A stretch of 64,000 nt of DNA from Marinomonas colpomeniae (GTDB lineage: Bacteria > Pseudomonadota > Gammaproteobacteria > Pseudomonadales > Marinomonadaceae), in contig NZ_JACYFC010000003.1 in NCBI RefSeq assembly GCF_014803385.1, positions 310,001 to 374,000 of the forward strand. The letters are read 5' to 3'. Shown here one piece after another: positions 7,288 through 16,267 of the stretch. Below the pieces are notes generated by a model. It was given only the letters and a program-made list of their open reading frames with translations, searched no databases and was not told the origin of the DNA. Numbering within the stretch: the first letter of the stretch is position 1; each line of letters opens with the position of its first letter. Made by a program: the position numbers and the translations under genes.

Positions 7288-7767
7288 TTGATAACCATTA
7301 GAAATTATGTTGAAGCGGACGCTGAAGCATTGTGGAATATTCACTTTCACACCATACGAAACATTAATAGCCGTGACTATACGAAAGCTCAGGTTGAAGC
7401 TTGGGCTCCCGAGCTTTTAGACTTATCTGTTTGGTATAAGCGAATGGAAGGGCTATCCCCGTTCGTTGCTGAAATAGAAGGCGTTGTCGTTGGTTATACT
7501 GACTTGCAACCAAGTGGTTTAATTGATCACTTCTTTTGTCATCATGAATATCAAGGTCAGGGCGTTGGCAAAGCGCTAATGAATCATGTATTCAGTGTTG
7601 GTCAACAGCGAGGAGTGAAGCGCTTCTATTCTGAGGTGAGTATTACGGCTCGGCCATTTTATGAGCACTTTGGCTTTAACGTCGATCAGCAACAAGAAAT
7701 GGAAGTTCGTGGTCAGAAATTGACGAACTTTGTGATGGAAAAAATGGTTGAAAACTATGTCTCTTAA
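7288..7767 (+). CDS. GNAT family N-acetyltransferase
   Basis: This 159-residue protein has the GNAT fold pattern: N-terminal IRNYVEADAEALWNI, a strand VVVGYTDLQPSGLIDHFFCH and the acetyl-CoA pyrophosphate loop YQGQGVGKALMNHV (Q/RxxGxG/A), then RPFYEHFGF near the C-terminus. The acceptor substrate is unknown. Translation starts at TTG 7288 with AGAGGG upstream. It overlaps the following DinB-like gene by 11 bp, indicating translational coupling. Confidence 0.85.
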   Translation: MITIRNYVEADAEALWNIHFHTIRNINSRDYTKAQVEAWAPELLDLSVWYKRMEGLSPFVAEIEGVVVGYTDLQPSGLIDHFFCHHEYQGQGVGKALMNHVFSVGQQRGVKRFYSEVSITARPFYEHFGFNVDQQQEMEVRGQKLTNFVMEKMVENYVS

Positions 7768-8290
7768 ATCCAATGTCGAATTAATGGCTGATTACAACCA
7801 GTGGATGAATCAAAGCCTTTATAGTGCGGCGTCCAGCTTAAACACTGCGGAGCTTAATCAAGATCGTGGGGCGTTTTTTGGTTCGATCATGGCGACGCTT
7901 AATCATATTCTTGTTGGTGACACGATTTGGCTTAAACGCTTTGCTTGTCATCCGTCTCGTCTTACTTCACTGGAATATGTACGTGCACTGAATCCACCAT
8001 CGTCATTAGATGTTATTTTACACACTGAATTTGCTTCGTTATTAACAGCAAGAAAGGCAATGGATGCACTCGTTATTGAGTTTGCTGATGAATTAACCGA
8101 AGAAGTTCTAACGTCGTCCTTCACTTATACAAATACCAAAGGCGATTTGTATACTAAGAACTTTGGGCACCTGATTCAGCATTTCTTTAATCACCAGACA
8201 CATCATCGTGGTCAAGTATCGACTTTGCTTTATCAAGCGGGTGTGAATATCGGAATGACAGATTTATTGGTGCGTATTCCTGATGTATAA
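7757..8290 (+). CDS. DinB-like four-helix metal-binding protein
   Basis: This 177-residue protein (ATG 7757, MSLKSNVELMADYNQWMNQ) matches the DinB/DUF664-type four-helix bundles. Three metal-ligand histidines are likely: LNHILVGD near residue 50, and HFFNHQTHHRGQ toward the C-terminus (H-x3-H). Members include thiol-dependent transferases and proteins of unknown function; the substrate cannot be assigned. The unrelated DinB DNA polymerase IV shares only the name. The gene overlaps the GNAT gene and is followed by a strong terminator. Confidence 0.82.
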   Translation: MSLKSNVELMADYNQWMNQSLYSAASSLNTAELNQDRGAFFGSIMATLNHILVGDTIWLKRFACHPSRLTSLEYVRALNPPSSLDVILHTEFASLLTARKAMDALVIEFADELTEEVLTSSFTYTNTKGDLYTKNFGHLIQHFFNHQTHHRGQVSTLLYQAGVNIGMTDLLVRIPDV

Positions 8291-8317
8291 AACAAAGTAA
8301 TAAACTTTGTTGAAATT

Positions 8318-8354
8318 AAAAACGGGAAGTAGATTGTGTCTACTTCCCGTTTTT
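8318..8354. terminator. bidirectional rho-independent terminator
   Basis: A perfect 16-bp stem (8318-8333 with 8339-8354) with a 5-nt loop has an A-run on the left and a T-run on the right. It separates the convergent DinB-like and guanine deaminase genes and can serve both strands. Confidence 0.9.
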
Positions 8355-8402
8355 GTTTTTCGGTATGGTTCTTTATTGTTCTCTATTCTATGGTTCTCGA
8401 CG

Positions 8403-9704
8403 CTAGCGTTTATGTACACATTTCCCAGCAGAATAGGTAGCTTGGATTGCTCTGTCGTCACCTATTGTCATGAAGACAAACAAACTTTCTTCAATGTTTT
8501 TAGACAAGGCTAAACGTGAATCGAGCAGTGGCGTTGCTTTTTTGTCTAAAATGATAAAGTCAGCTTCTGTGCCGACAGCGAGGTTACCAATTTTATCGTC
8601 AAGACGAAGGGCTTTCGCGCCACCTAATGTAGAAAGATAAAGGGATTTTATTGGGTTCAAGTTCTCGTTTTGCAATTGGATGACTTTGTAGGCTTCGTTC
8701 ATGGTCTGCAACATGGAGAAGCTAGTCCCGCCGCCCACGTCTGTGCCGAGTCCAACGTTCACATTGTTTTCTTCGGCTTTGCTCAGTTTGAATAAGCCGC
8801 TACCGATGAATAAGTTAGAGGTTGGGCAAAATGAGATAGCAGAACCTGTCTCATGAAGTCTGTGGTATTCGCTGTCACAAAGGTGAATGCCGTGAGCAAA
8901 AACAGAACGTTCGCTTAGTAATTTGTGTTGATCGTACACGTTTAAATAGTTGCTGCTGTTTGGGAAAAGGTCTTGAACCCAAGCGCATTCGTCTTTATTT
9001 TCAGACAAGTGTGTATGAAGATAAACGTCGTCGTATTCGCTCAATAGTTTGCCAGCAAGTTGCAGTTGTTCGTCTGAGCTTGTTGGTGCGAAACGTGGCG
9101 TGATTGCATAGTGCAAACGGCCTTTGTTGTGCCAAGTATCGATGAGTTCTTTGCTTTCTTGGTAACTGCTTTCTGGTGTGTCGGTTAGGTAATCTGGCGC
9201 GTTGCGATCCATCATGACTTTGCCGCAAATCATACGAAGATTATGAACTTCACTCGCTTCGAAAAAAGCGTCCACAGACACTTTATGAACGGTACCAAAT
9301 ACTAACGCGGTGGTTGTGCCATTGCGCAGCAATTCTTTTAAGAATCGATCTGCTACGTCACGAGCATGTGCTTTGTCGCTGAACTTACTTTCTTCAGGAA
9401 AAGTATAGGTATTAAGCCAAGTAAGCAGCTGTTCACCGTAAGAACCTATCATGTCGGTTTGCGGGTAATGAATATGAGTGTCGATAAACCCTGGTGTGAT
9501 AATAGCGTCTGGATGATGCTCGATTGAAAGGTTGTATGGTAAGTTTGGTAGAAGCTGCTCAGCATGCCCTAGAGCGTGGATTTTATCGCCATCAACGACG
9601 AGTATACCATCTTCAAAGTATTCATAAGCGGCATCAATGCCAACGTCTTTTGGGTCTGCTATGCAATGGACAATGGCGGCACGCCAGGCTTTTAATTGGC
9701 TCAT
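8403..9704 (-). CDS. guaD: guanine deaminase
   Basis: This 433-residue amidohydrolase converts guanine to xanthine and ammonia, a step in purine salvage and catabolism. The metal-binding TIM-barrel motifs are present: GFIDTHIHYPQTD at about residue 78, the HTHLSE motif, FAHGIHL and GLGTDVGGGTSFSM near the C-terminus. The PQTDMIGSYGEQLL stretch is specific to guanine deaminases among amidohydrolases. Length is normal. It is transcribed alone between the terminator at 8318-8354 and the VanZ-like gene. Confidence 0.93.
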   Translation of the reverse strand: MSQLKAWRAAIVHCIADPKDVGIDAAYEYFEDGILVVDGDKIHALGHAEQLLPNLPYNLSIEHHPDAIITPGFIDTHIHYPQTDMIGSYGEQLLTWLNTYTFPEESKFSDKAHARDVADRFLKELLRNGTTTALVFGTVHKVSVDAFFEASEVHNLRMICGKVMMDRNAPDYLTDTPESSYQESKELIDTWHNKGRLHYAITPRFAPTSSDEQLQLAGKLLSEYDDVYLHTHLSENKDECAWVQDLFPNSSNYLNVYDQHKLLSERSVFAHGIHLCDSEYHRLHETGSAISFCPTSNLFIGSGLFKLSKAEENNVNVGLGTDVGGGTSFSMLQTMNEAYKVIQLQNENLNPIKSLYLSTLGGAKALRLDDKIGNLAVGTEADFIILDKKATPLLDSRLALSKNIEESLFVFMTIGDDRAIQATYSAGKCVHKR

Positions 9705-9802
9705 GATATCTCTCTTAACTGTTTTTAAATCGAAGTTTGACCGAATGGTTATACTTTAGCAGGTCTATCTTTTTCTTTCATCGGACACTTTATTTTTTAG
9801 TA

Positions 9803-10201
9803 CTATTTTTTGTTTATGTCTGTTCTTTTATGACTAATAAAAGTATCAATACCAAAACGTGTCATCAACACCAATAGAGCGCCGAATGCATCGGCATAAA
9901 AGTCGAGCCATTCACCATAGCGGTTTACGTAAGGCTGAATAAGCTCAATCGTGCCACCCCAGAAGATGACAAATAACGCCATATAAACAAAACGTTTGAA
10001 TGGGCCAAAAGCACACATAAGTGCCCAGCCTCCAAAACCAATAACATGATGAAGTTTATCGCCACCTGGAGCAGGAGGAAGACTTTCTGCTGGTAGAAGG
10101 GTCGCTAGGCTAATGATTAGCCCACCAATAATAAAACCGGCAGCTTGGGCTGCCGGAGAACTTAACAATTTATAGAAACGAAAGAGTAATGTTTGATTCA
10201 T
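9803..10201 (-). CDS. VanZ-like family membrane protein
   Basis: This 132-residue protein has four hydrophobic segments and the VanZ-like pattern GGDKLHHVIGFGGWALMC with a later IQPYVNRYGEWLDFYADAFGALL. The family takes its name from the teicoplanin-resistance protein VanZ, but most bacterial members, including this one, have no known function. It begins 13 bp after the end of dbpA on the same strand and is probably co-transcribed with it. Confidence 0.82.
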   Translation of the reverse strand: MNQTLLFRFYKLLSSPAAQAAGFIIGGLIISLATLLPAESLPPAPGGDKLHHVIGFGGWALMCAFGPFKRFVYMALFVIFWGGTIELIQPYVNRYGEWLDFYADAFGALLVLMTRFGIDTFISHKRTDINKK

Positions 10202-10214
10202 TATTATTCGTTTC

Positions 10215-11597
10215 TTAACGCAAGATACGTGCGCGAATGTTTCTGCCCTTGATTTTTTTGTTTTCGAATTCTTTCACAACGTTTTTTGCTACAGCGTTAT
10301 CAATGGATACATAAGCGTGAAAGTCGAAGATATCGATTTTACCCACTTGAGATTTGTCTAATCCTAAACCTGCTGTTAGTGCACCAAGAATATCACCTGG
10401 ACGAAGTTTGTTTTTACGGCCAGCATCAAATGAAATAGTGGTTTTAAGTGGTACTAAACGGTAATTTTCGTCCGCTTCTTCTAGCTCTATATAATTTGCT
10501 GTTGTAGAGAAACGTTGTTCAATGTCTCGTACTTTATAGTCATCTTTTGATGTCACTAAGTTAACAGCGATACCGGCTGCGCCAGCACGACCAGTTCGGC
10601 CAATTCTGTGTGTATGAACGTCTGTGTCACGTGTTGTATCGTAGTTAACAACAAGGTCGACTTCTTTCACGTCAATGCCTCGGGCAGCAACATCGGTAGC
10701 AACTAATACACAGCTACTTTGATTGCTAAAACGGACTAATACTTGGTCACGTTGTCTTTGTTCTAAGTCGCCATTAATGACTTGAGCCGCCACTTTATGG
10801 TCAACCAACCAATCTGCCACAATTTGAGACTCTGCTTTTGTATTACAGAACACGATAACTTGACGTGGTTCAAAATGTTGCAGTGTTGCTAATAAAGTTT
10901 CGCATTTGTCTTTATTTTCACTGCGAACAAAAAACTGTTCGATATTTGGTTTAAGGTCTTCTTGTGCTTCAACCTTGATGCTAATTGGATTGTTTTGAAA
11001 TTCAGCACTAACCGCTTCAACAGTCGCGTCATAGGTCGCAGAAAATAATAATGTTTGACGATTACTTGGCGTTAGTTCAACCACTTCACGAATGCTATCA
11101 ACAAATCCCATATCTAACATACGATCTGCTTCATCAAGCACTAAAGTGTTGAGAGCGTTAAGGCGTAATGTTCCTTTACGAAGGTGTTCCATTAAGCGAC
11201 CAGGTGTTCCGACAACAATGTGAGCCCCGTGTTCTAAAGAGCCAACTTGAGGGCCAAATGACATTCCGCCACACAGACTTAATACTTTGATGTTGTCCTG
11301 GTATCGCGCAACTTTACGGATTTCTTTAGAAACCTGATCGGCTAATTCACGAGTAGGGCACATAACCAATGCCTGTACACCGAAAAAGCGAGGGTTAATT
11401 TTTAGTAATAGGCCAATAGCAAAAGCTAAGGTTTTTCCGCTGCCTGTTTGTGCTTTAGCTAGAATATCTTTGCCATCAATAATTGGTGGTAAACTTTGCT
11501 CTTGAACAGGTGTGAAAGTCGTGAATCCCATGTCTGATAGCAATGCTGTCAGTTTTGTTGGAAGAAGTTTGGTTAAATCGTGGTTAAATTGGGTCAC
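10215..11597 (-). CDS. dbpA: ATP-dependent RNA helicase DbpA
   Basis: This 460-residue DEAD-box helicase acts in 50S ribosome assembly and is targeted to hairpin 92 of 23S rRNA. The N-terminal half has the Q motif, Walker A AQTGSGKT, DEAD and SAT motifs; the second RecA domain has RGIDVKEVDLVVNYD and HRIGRTGRAG. The last about 70 residues (RPGDILGALTAGLGLDKSQVGKIDI onward) form the RNA-recognition-like domain that distinguishes DbpA from other DEAD proteins. The start at MTQFNHDLTKLLP agrees with family length. Confidence 0.95.
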   Translation of the reverse strand: MTQFNHDLTKLLPTKLTALLSDMGFTTFTPVQEQSLPPIIDGKDILAKAQTGSGKTLAFAIGLLLKINPRFFGVQALVMCPTRELADQVSKEIRKVARYQDNIKVLSLCGGMSFGPQVGSLEHGAHIVVGTPGRLMEHLRKGTLRLNALNTLVLDEADRMLDMGFVDSIREVVELTPSNRQTLLFSATYDATVEAVSAEFQNNPISIKVEAQEDLKPNIEQFFVRSENKDKCETLLATLQHFEPRQVIVFCNTKAESQIVADWLVDHKVAAQVINGDLEQRQRDQVLVRFSNQSSCVLVATDVAARGIDVKEVDLVVNYDTTRDTDVHTHRIGRTGRAGAAGIAVNLVTSKDDYKVRDIEQRFSTTANYIELEEADENYRLVPLKTTISFDAGRKNKLRPGDILGALTAGLGLDKSQVGKIDIFDFHAYVSIDNAVAKNVVKEFENKKIKGRNIRARILR

Positions 11598-11778
11598 AAA
11601 AGGCCTGTCTAGTAGAGTAAATAATAAGAGGAGGATAACAGAATTACACAGTAAATACTTTTCTTAACCATTTATTCCGTGTCGGTCAGGTGATTTTTAG
11701 GTAAAGTATATAGCTAGTTTTCAGAACGTCGTATTTTACAGACATTTTTTTTATTTTTAACATAATAACGGGCAAATA

Positions 11779-14118
11779 ATGAACTCTTCACGGAGCCATG
11801 TGAAAAATAAAAAAATGCATTACATCATACTGGTTGTTGTCTTCCTTTGTGGAGTGGTAACAAGTAGTACGATTTATTTAGAAGAATACAAACATATTCG
11901 AACAGTACAAAAAGAAGCTGGTATTCATTTTACTGAAAAATTGCATGATGGCTTATCTCAATACGCCTTAGAGCTTTCATCTATTGCCTCCCTTATACAG
12001 TCTAGTAAGGAAGATATTACTCCAGACCATTTTACACGCTACCTTCAAAACCTATCGACTCAATTGAATGCAGGTTTTTATTTTGCACAGTACGTCCCAG
12101 CCGATAAAAAAATTGAATATGAGACCAGTCAAAAGCGATTACTAAAAGATGAAAGCTTTGCTATTAGTCCTGAGGGAGAGAGAGCGAGTTATCTTGCGCT
12201 TGCGCTTGGTTACCCTGATAAATTGTCTTATGGCTATGATCTCTTAGCACCTGAATATCGCTATGCCGATCTAATTCGTCGTGTACGGACATCATTAGAT
12301 TATATTTTATCCGAACCAACCCATATCTCATTGCCTGGTTGGAAGTCGAGAACGAGTACAGATACCTTTATCTTAAGGGCGCCTATTTATTTACCCCTTG
12401 ATGCTCGTTCTTATAAGTTAACTGACAAGTTTGGTTTTCATGGAATAGTTGGTTCTTATTTCAGAATTGATGATTTATTAATGCAAATCGGTCTTTTAAA
12501 AAATAGCGACCTATCTTATCGAATAGCCGATGTAAGTGAGGAAGGAGAATCGATTTGGTTTACTAGTTCGTCTTTCGAAGAGTCTGGGTGGGTAGATGGA
12601 AAATATGACACGCAAATAATACATTTTTCCGGGCGTGAATGGCGTATAGATACACGTTCTTCAGAAGGCGTTAATGATTTAGTTCATTGGAATACAGTGA
12701 TTTGGCCTCTTGTTTTGTTTGCCTTTATGGCCTTATTTTTATTTTTTTATACGCAAAAGATATCAGCTGCCTATTATTTCGCCCTCAATTTGCTGAATAA
12801 ACGGATTGAAACCGATGATCTGACCGGTTTGGCCAGTCGTTATCAGGTTCAAAAGCTTTTAACTGAGTTGATAGAAAAGACTAATGCAGAAGATGGGACT
12901 ATTGCGACTTTAGTATTGGATTTGGATCACTTCAAAACCATTAATGACGCCTTTGGCCATGAAGTAGGTGATAAGTTATTGGTTAAGGTAGGTCAGCGCC
13001 TCAATTCTGTCTTACCAGAAGAAGCTGTTATTGGCTATTTAGGAGGTGATGCATTTGTTGTGTTACTGGCAAGCGGTCATGAACATGATATTCCACATCT
13101 TGATATTTTAGCGAAGGAAGTCATTCAGCAAATTAGTCAGAGCTACTTTGTTGATGGACGAGTACTGAATATTGGCTGTTCTATTGGTGTGGCTATGTAT
13201 CCTGAATTTGGTAAGGATGCTGTGACGCTTATCAAGAACGCCGATATGGCAGTTTATAAAGCGAAAACATTAGGTCGCGCAACCTATCATTTTTATGATG
13301 GTGTGATGGGTAAACAGTTTGCGCGTAATGTACGAATAGAGACGCGGTTACGACAAGCGCTATCAGATGGCGAATTTGAACTGCACTTTCAACCTAAAGT
13401 AGACATTGTTACTGAGCGTTGTGTTGGTATGGAGGCTTTGCTGCGTTGGGAAGATGCGGAACTCGGCACTGTTTCCCCGGCAGAATTTATACCTATAGCA
13501 GAGCAAACAGGTATCATTTTAGCCTTGGGTGAATGGGTGTTTGAACAAGCTTTTCGACATATTGTGGAATGGCAAGAGCAGGGCATTTCTGTACCACCTA
13601 TCGCAGTTAATTGTTCCGCTGCACAATTAAAACGAGTTGATTTTTTACCAAACCTTTTAGTTCTACTGGATAAATATAAGATTGATCCAGGTTTGTTAGA
13701 AATTGAGGTGACTGAATCTATTCTGATTGAAGATGCTGAAGGGTGTGCGGAGCTTTTACGTCAGATCAGCCGCTTAGGTATAAAATTGGCGATTGATGAT
13801 TTTGGAACGGGTTATTCAAGCTTAAGTTACCTAAAAGATCTTCCTTTTGACTATATTAAGATTGATCAAGTATTCATTCGAGATATTACCGAAGACAGAA
13901 ACCACGCAGCTTTAACCCATGCCATTATAGTTTTAAGCCACAACTTGCATTTAAAAGTAATCGCCGAAGGTATCACCAATGTCGACCAACTAATTATGTT
14001 GCAAGAATTTGGTTGTGATATTGGCCAAGGCTATCTTTTTAGCAAGGCCCTTGGTGCAAACTCAATGGGGACTGATCCAATGATTGTTGCTCTGAATGAG
14101 AAAGACTGCCCTGAATAA
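11779..14118 (+). CDS. membrane CHASE-GGDEF-EAL cyclic-di-GMP protein, probably a phosphodiesterase
   Basis: This 779-residue protein has TM1 at about residues 12-32, a periplasmic CHASE sensor domain (about 40-290), TM2 at about 306-328, a GGDEF domain (about 345-510) and an EAL domain (about 520-770). The GGDEF signature reads GGDAF (residues 422-426), so the fourth acidic residue is lost and no RxxD inhibitory site precedes it; cyclase activity is doubtful. The EAL domain looks intact: E552-A-L-L-R, EVTESILIED, DDFGTGYSS, KIDQ and AEG. I infer that it hydrolyses c-di-GMP in response to a periplasmic ligand, with the GGDEF domain possibly acting as a GTP sensor. Monocistronic. Confidence 0.9.
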   Translation: MNSSRSHVKNKKMHYIILVVVFLCGVVTSSTIYLEEYKHIRTVQKEAGIHFTEKLHDGLSQYALELSSIASLIQSSKEDITPDHFTRYLQNLSTQLNAGFYFAQYVPADKKIEYETSQKRLLKDESFAISPEGERASYLALALGYPDKLSYGYDLLAPEYRYADLIRRVRTSLDYILSEPTHISLPGWKSRTSTDTFILRAPIYLPLDARSYKLTDKFGFHGIVGSYFRIDDLLMQIGLLKNSDLSYRIADVSEEGESIWFTSSSFEESGWVDGKYDTQIIHFSGREWRIDTRSSEGVNDLVHWNTVIWPLVLFAFMALFLFFYTQKISAAYYFALNLLNKRIETDDLTGLASRYQVQKLLTELIEKTNAEDGTIATLVLDLDHFKTINDAFGHEVGDKLLVKVGQRLNSVLPEEAVIGYLGGDAFVVLLASGHEHDIPHLDILAKEVIQQISQSYFVDGRVLNIGCSIGVAMYPEFGKDAVTLIKNADMAVYKAKTLGRATYHFYDGVMGKQFARNVRIETRLRQALSDGEFELHFQPKVDIVTERCVGMEALLRWEDAELGTVSPAEFIPIAEQTGIILALGEWVFEQAFRHIVEWQEQGISVPPIAVNCSAAQLKRVDFLPNLLVLLDKYKIDPGLLEIEVTESILIEDAEGCAELLRQISRLGIKLAIDDFGTGYSSLSYLKDLPFDYIKIDQVFIRDITEDRNHAALTHAIIVLSHNLHLKVIAEGITNVDQLIMLQEFGCDIGQGYLFSKALGANSMGTDPMIVALNEKDCPE

Positions 14119-14167
14119 TCGGGCATAAATTGTGCTTTATATAACGGCTAATGGATAAAAATTTCAT

Positions 14168-14208
14168 AAAAAAGAGGACTCAATATGATTATTGACTCCT
14201 CTTTTTTT
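14168..14208. terminator. bidirectional rho-independent terminator
   Basis: A 17-bp stem with one mismatch (14168-14184 with 14191-14207) has an A-run before it and a T-run after it. It lies between the convergent EAL protein gene and the LysR gene. Confidence 0.88.
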
Positions 14209-14283
14209 GGGGCGATTTTTTGTAATTAATTCTTTATTTTTACTTCTATAGATTTTAGGTGAAATAGGTTATGAGTGATTTCT

Positions 14284-15219
14284 CTAAAGAGGGCCGCTAC
14301 TACGTACTTTGTCTTTTAGTGCTTCCCAAAACTGCGTTAAATTCGGATTCTGATTAAGTTTGGAACGGTATAAACGTATTTCTAACGGAATATTCCAGTT
14401 TTCTTCGCCTGCTAAAGCCACTTTCCCATAGTTAAGCGTGTCTTGCATGAGACGTTTTGGAATCCAGCCAATCCCGTAACCTTCTTTTACCATAGCTTTT
14501 ATGCTGACTGAGTGATAATTCTCAGAAATGGTTTGTAGTTGAGGGACTTCTCTTTGTCTTTGTAAGTGATGATGTATCACAGGTTGTAAGAAAGAGTTTT
14601 CATAATAACCAATATAAGGAATCTGCTTTCGTTTCGCGCCTGGTAAAGTGAATTTAGGTTCACCAGAATCATCTGTTGCACTGCACGGAATTAAGGTCTC
14701 TTCTGCAATGACTATGTGCTCGTATTGTTCATCATCAATTGCGCGAATAAAGTTAATGGCAGGATGCCAATAGCACAGCATGATGTCGCATTTTTGATCA
14801 ACCAATGAATTTACAAAGTCGATACCGAGCCAAGAACTAGACTTCATATTAATGTCTAAGTCCATCTCGATATCCTTACAAAATGGTTCAATCACTTCTT
14901 TATAGAAACTAAGGAAGAGCGTTTGAGTGGTAACAAAACGCACTTGAGACTCTTCTTCTTGTTTGATTTCTTGGCAGCGCTCTTTTGTGTCTTTTAGCTG
15001 TCGAGTAATCAACTCGGCACTTTGTAGGAATACTTCCCCTGCTGGAGTCAAAGACAAAGGCAAGGTATTACGATCTATCAAGGTGACGCGCATCTCTTCT
15101 TCGAGCAATTTAATACGTCGACTAAAAGTTGGTTGCGTAACATTTTGCTCGTCTGCCGCACGAGAAAAGTGACGTGTTTTTGCGAGCGCAATAAAGTCTT
15201 CAAGCCATCTTATTTCCAT
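14284..15219 (-). CDS. LysR family transcriptional regulator
   Basis: This 311-residue regulator starts at ATG 15219 (MEIRWLEDFIALAKTRHFS), chosen because a CAGGAGGT ribosome binding site precedes it and it aligns with family N-termini; an upstream in-frame start would add 29 unrelated residues. The winged HTH includes AADEQNVTQPTFSRRIKLLE. The remainder is a LysR substrate-binding domain. It begins 37 bp after the last ABC transporter gene on the same strand, so it is probably transcribed from the same operon and may regulate peptide uptake. The effector is unknown. Confidence 0.9.
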   Translation of the reverse strand: MEIRWLEDFIALAKTRHFSRAADEQNVTQPTFSRRIKLLEEEMRVTLIDRNTLPLSLTPAGEVFLQSAELITRQLKDTKERCQEIKQEEESQVRFVTTQTLFLSFYKEVIEPFCKDIEMDLDINMKSSSWLGIDFVNSLVDQKCDIMLCYWHPAINFIRAIDDEQYEHIVIAEETLIPCSATDDSGEPKFTLPGAKRKQIPYIGYYENSFLQPVIHHHLQRQREVPQLQTISENYHSVSIKAMVKEGYGIGWIPKRLMQDTLNYGKVALAGEENWNIPLEIRLYRSKLNQNPNLTQFWEALKDKVRSSGPL

Positions 15220-15256
15220 GAAACCTCCTGATGCACAGAAGAAGGGAATAGACGTA

Positions 15257-16267
15257 TCATAATCGTCCCTCCTCAATTGCATGGCAGGCAACACTGCTTT
15301 CGTCACTTTGCGTTATCATTTCTGGTGATTGGTCATAGCAGCGTTGGTTAGCGTAAGGGCAACGAGCTTGAAATACACAGCCAATAGGTTTTTCTATTGG
15401 TGTGGGAACCTCACCGATCAATCGAATAGCTTGCGTTGTGTTGCTGTCTAGGCGAGGAATAGCTGACAGTAAGGCGCGCGTGTAAGGATGTTTAGGATGG
15501 TTGAATAATGCGCTCCTTGGCGCTAATTCACAAATTCGCCCTAAATACATTACTGCCACTCGGGTTGCGAAATGTTCAACGACAGCAAGGTCATGAGTAA
15601 TGAAAAGATAGCTAAGATTCCGCTCCTCTTGCTTATCCATCATAAGATTAAGTACTTGAGCTTGTACTGAGACGTCTAATGCAGATAGAGGCTCATCAGC
15701 GACGATGAAGTCAGGGTCTACAGAAAGAGCACGAGCTAAGCTAATACGTTGACGTTGTCCGCCTGAAAACTCATGTGGGTAATGATCCGAACTAGACGCT
15801 GAAATACCTACTGATTCCAAAAGTACTTCAACCTTTTCATCAATCTGTGATTGAGATAGTTTTGGATTATGAAAAGAGATAGGTTCACTAAGCGTCTGAT
15901 ATACCGTCATCCTAGGGTTCAAAGACGCATAAGGGTTTTGAAATACCATTTGCATACGACGGCGAAAAGGCATGCGTTGTTGATTGTTTAGATGGTCAAT
16001 ACGTTGATCAAGATAACGTATTTCACCTGAGTCTGGTGATGTTAGCCCCATTATTGTGCGAGCAAGTGTTGATTTACCACAGCCTGTTTCACCAACAATA
16101 CATAATGTCTCACCTTTATTAATGGTGAGGTTTATGCCGTTTAGTGCATGCACACTGTCTTTTCGTCTTGTTAATTTACCTTGGTGAAAGTGCCATTGTC
16201 CAAGCCAGCCTTCATGGGTGGTAAAGGTTTTTTCAAGACCATTGATTTGAATAAGAGGTATCGTCAT
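15257..16267 (-). CDS. peptide-type ABC transporter ATP-binding protein (DppF/OppF-like)
   Basis: This 336-residue ATPase has Walker A GETGCGKST, signature FSGGQRQRI and Walker B IVADEPLSALD. The C-terminal oligopeptide-ABC extension contains PIGCVFQARCPYANQRC, a cysteine cluster found in Dpp/Opp ATPases. It pairs with the second ATPase (16264-17265) to drive import through the two permeases encoded upstream. Its start overlaps the stop of that gene by 4 bp (ATGA), indicating coupled translation. Confidence 0.92.
   Translation of the reverse strand: MTIPLIQINGLEKTFTTHEGWLGQWHFHQGKLTRRKDSVHALNGINLTINKGETLCIVGETGCGKSTLARTIMGLTSPDSGEIRYLDQRIDHLNNQQRMPFRRRMQMVFQNPYASLNPRMTVYQTLSEPISFHNPKLSQSQIDEKVEVLLESVGISASSSDHYPHEFSGGQRQRISLARALSVDPDFIVADEPLSALDVSVQAQVLNLMMDKQEERNLSYLFITHDLAVVEHFATRVAVMYLGRICELAPRSALFNHPKHPYTRALLSAIPRLDSNTTQAIRLIGEVPTPIEKPIGCVFQARCPYANQRCYDQSPEMITQSDESSVACHAIEEGRL

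Noticed and set aside
7757-8290. Annotation as DNA polymerase IV because of the DinB name
   Set aside because: The protein is a four-helix metal-binding DinB-like protein, not a Y-family polymerase; it lacks the polymerase motifs and is only 177 residues.
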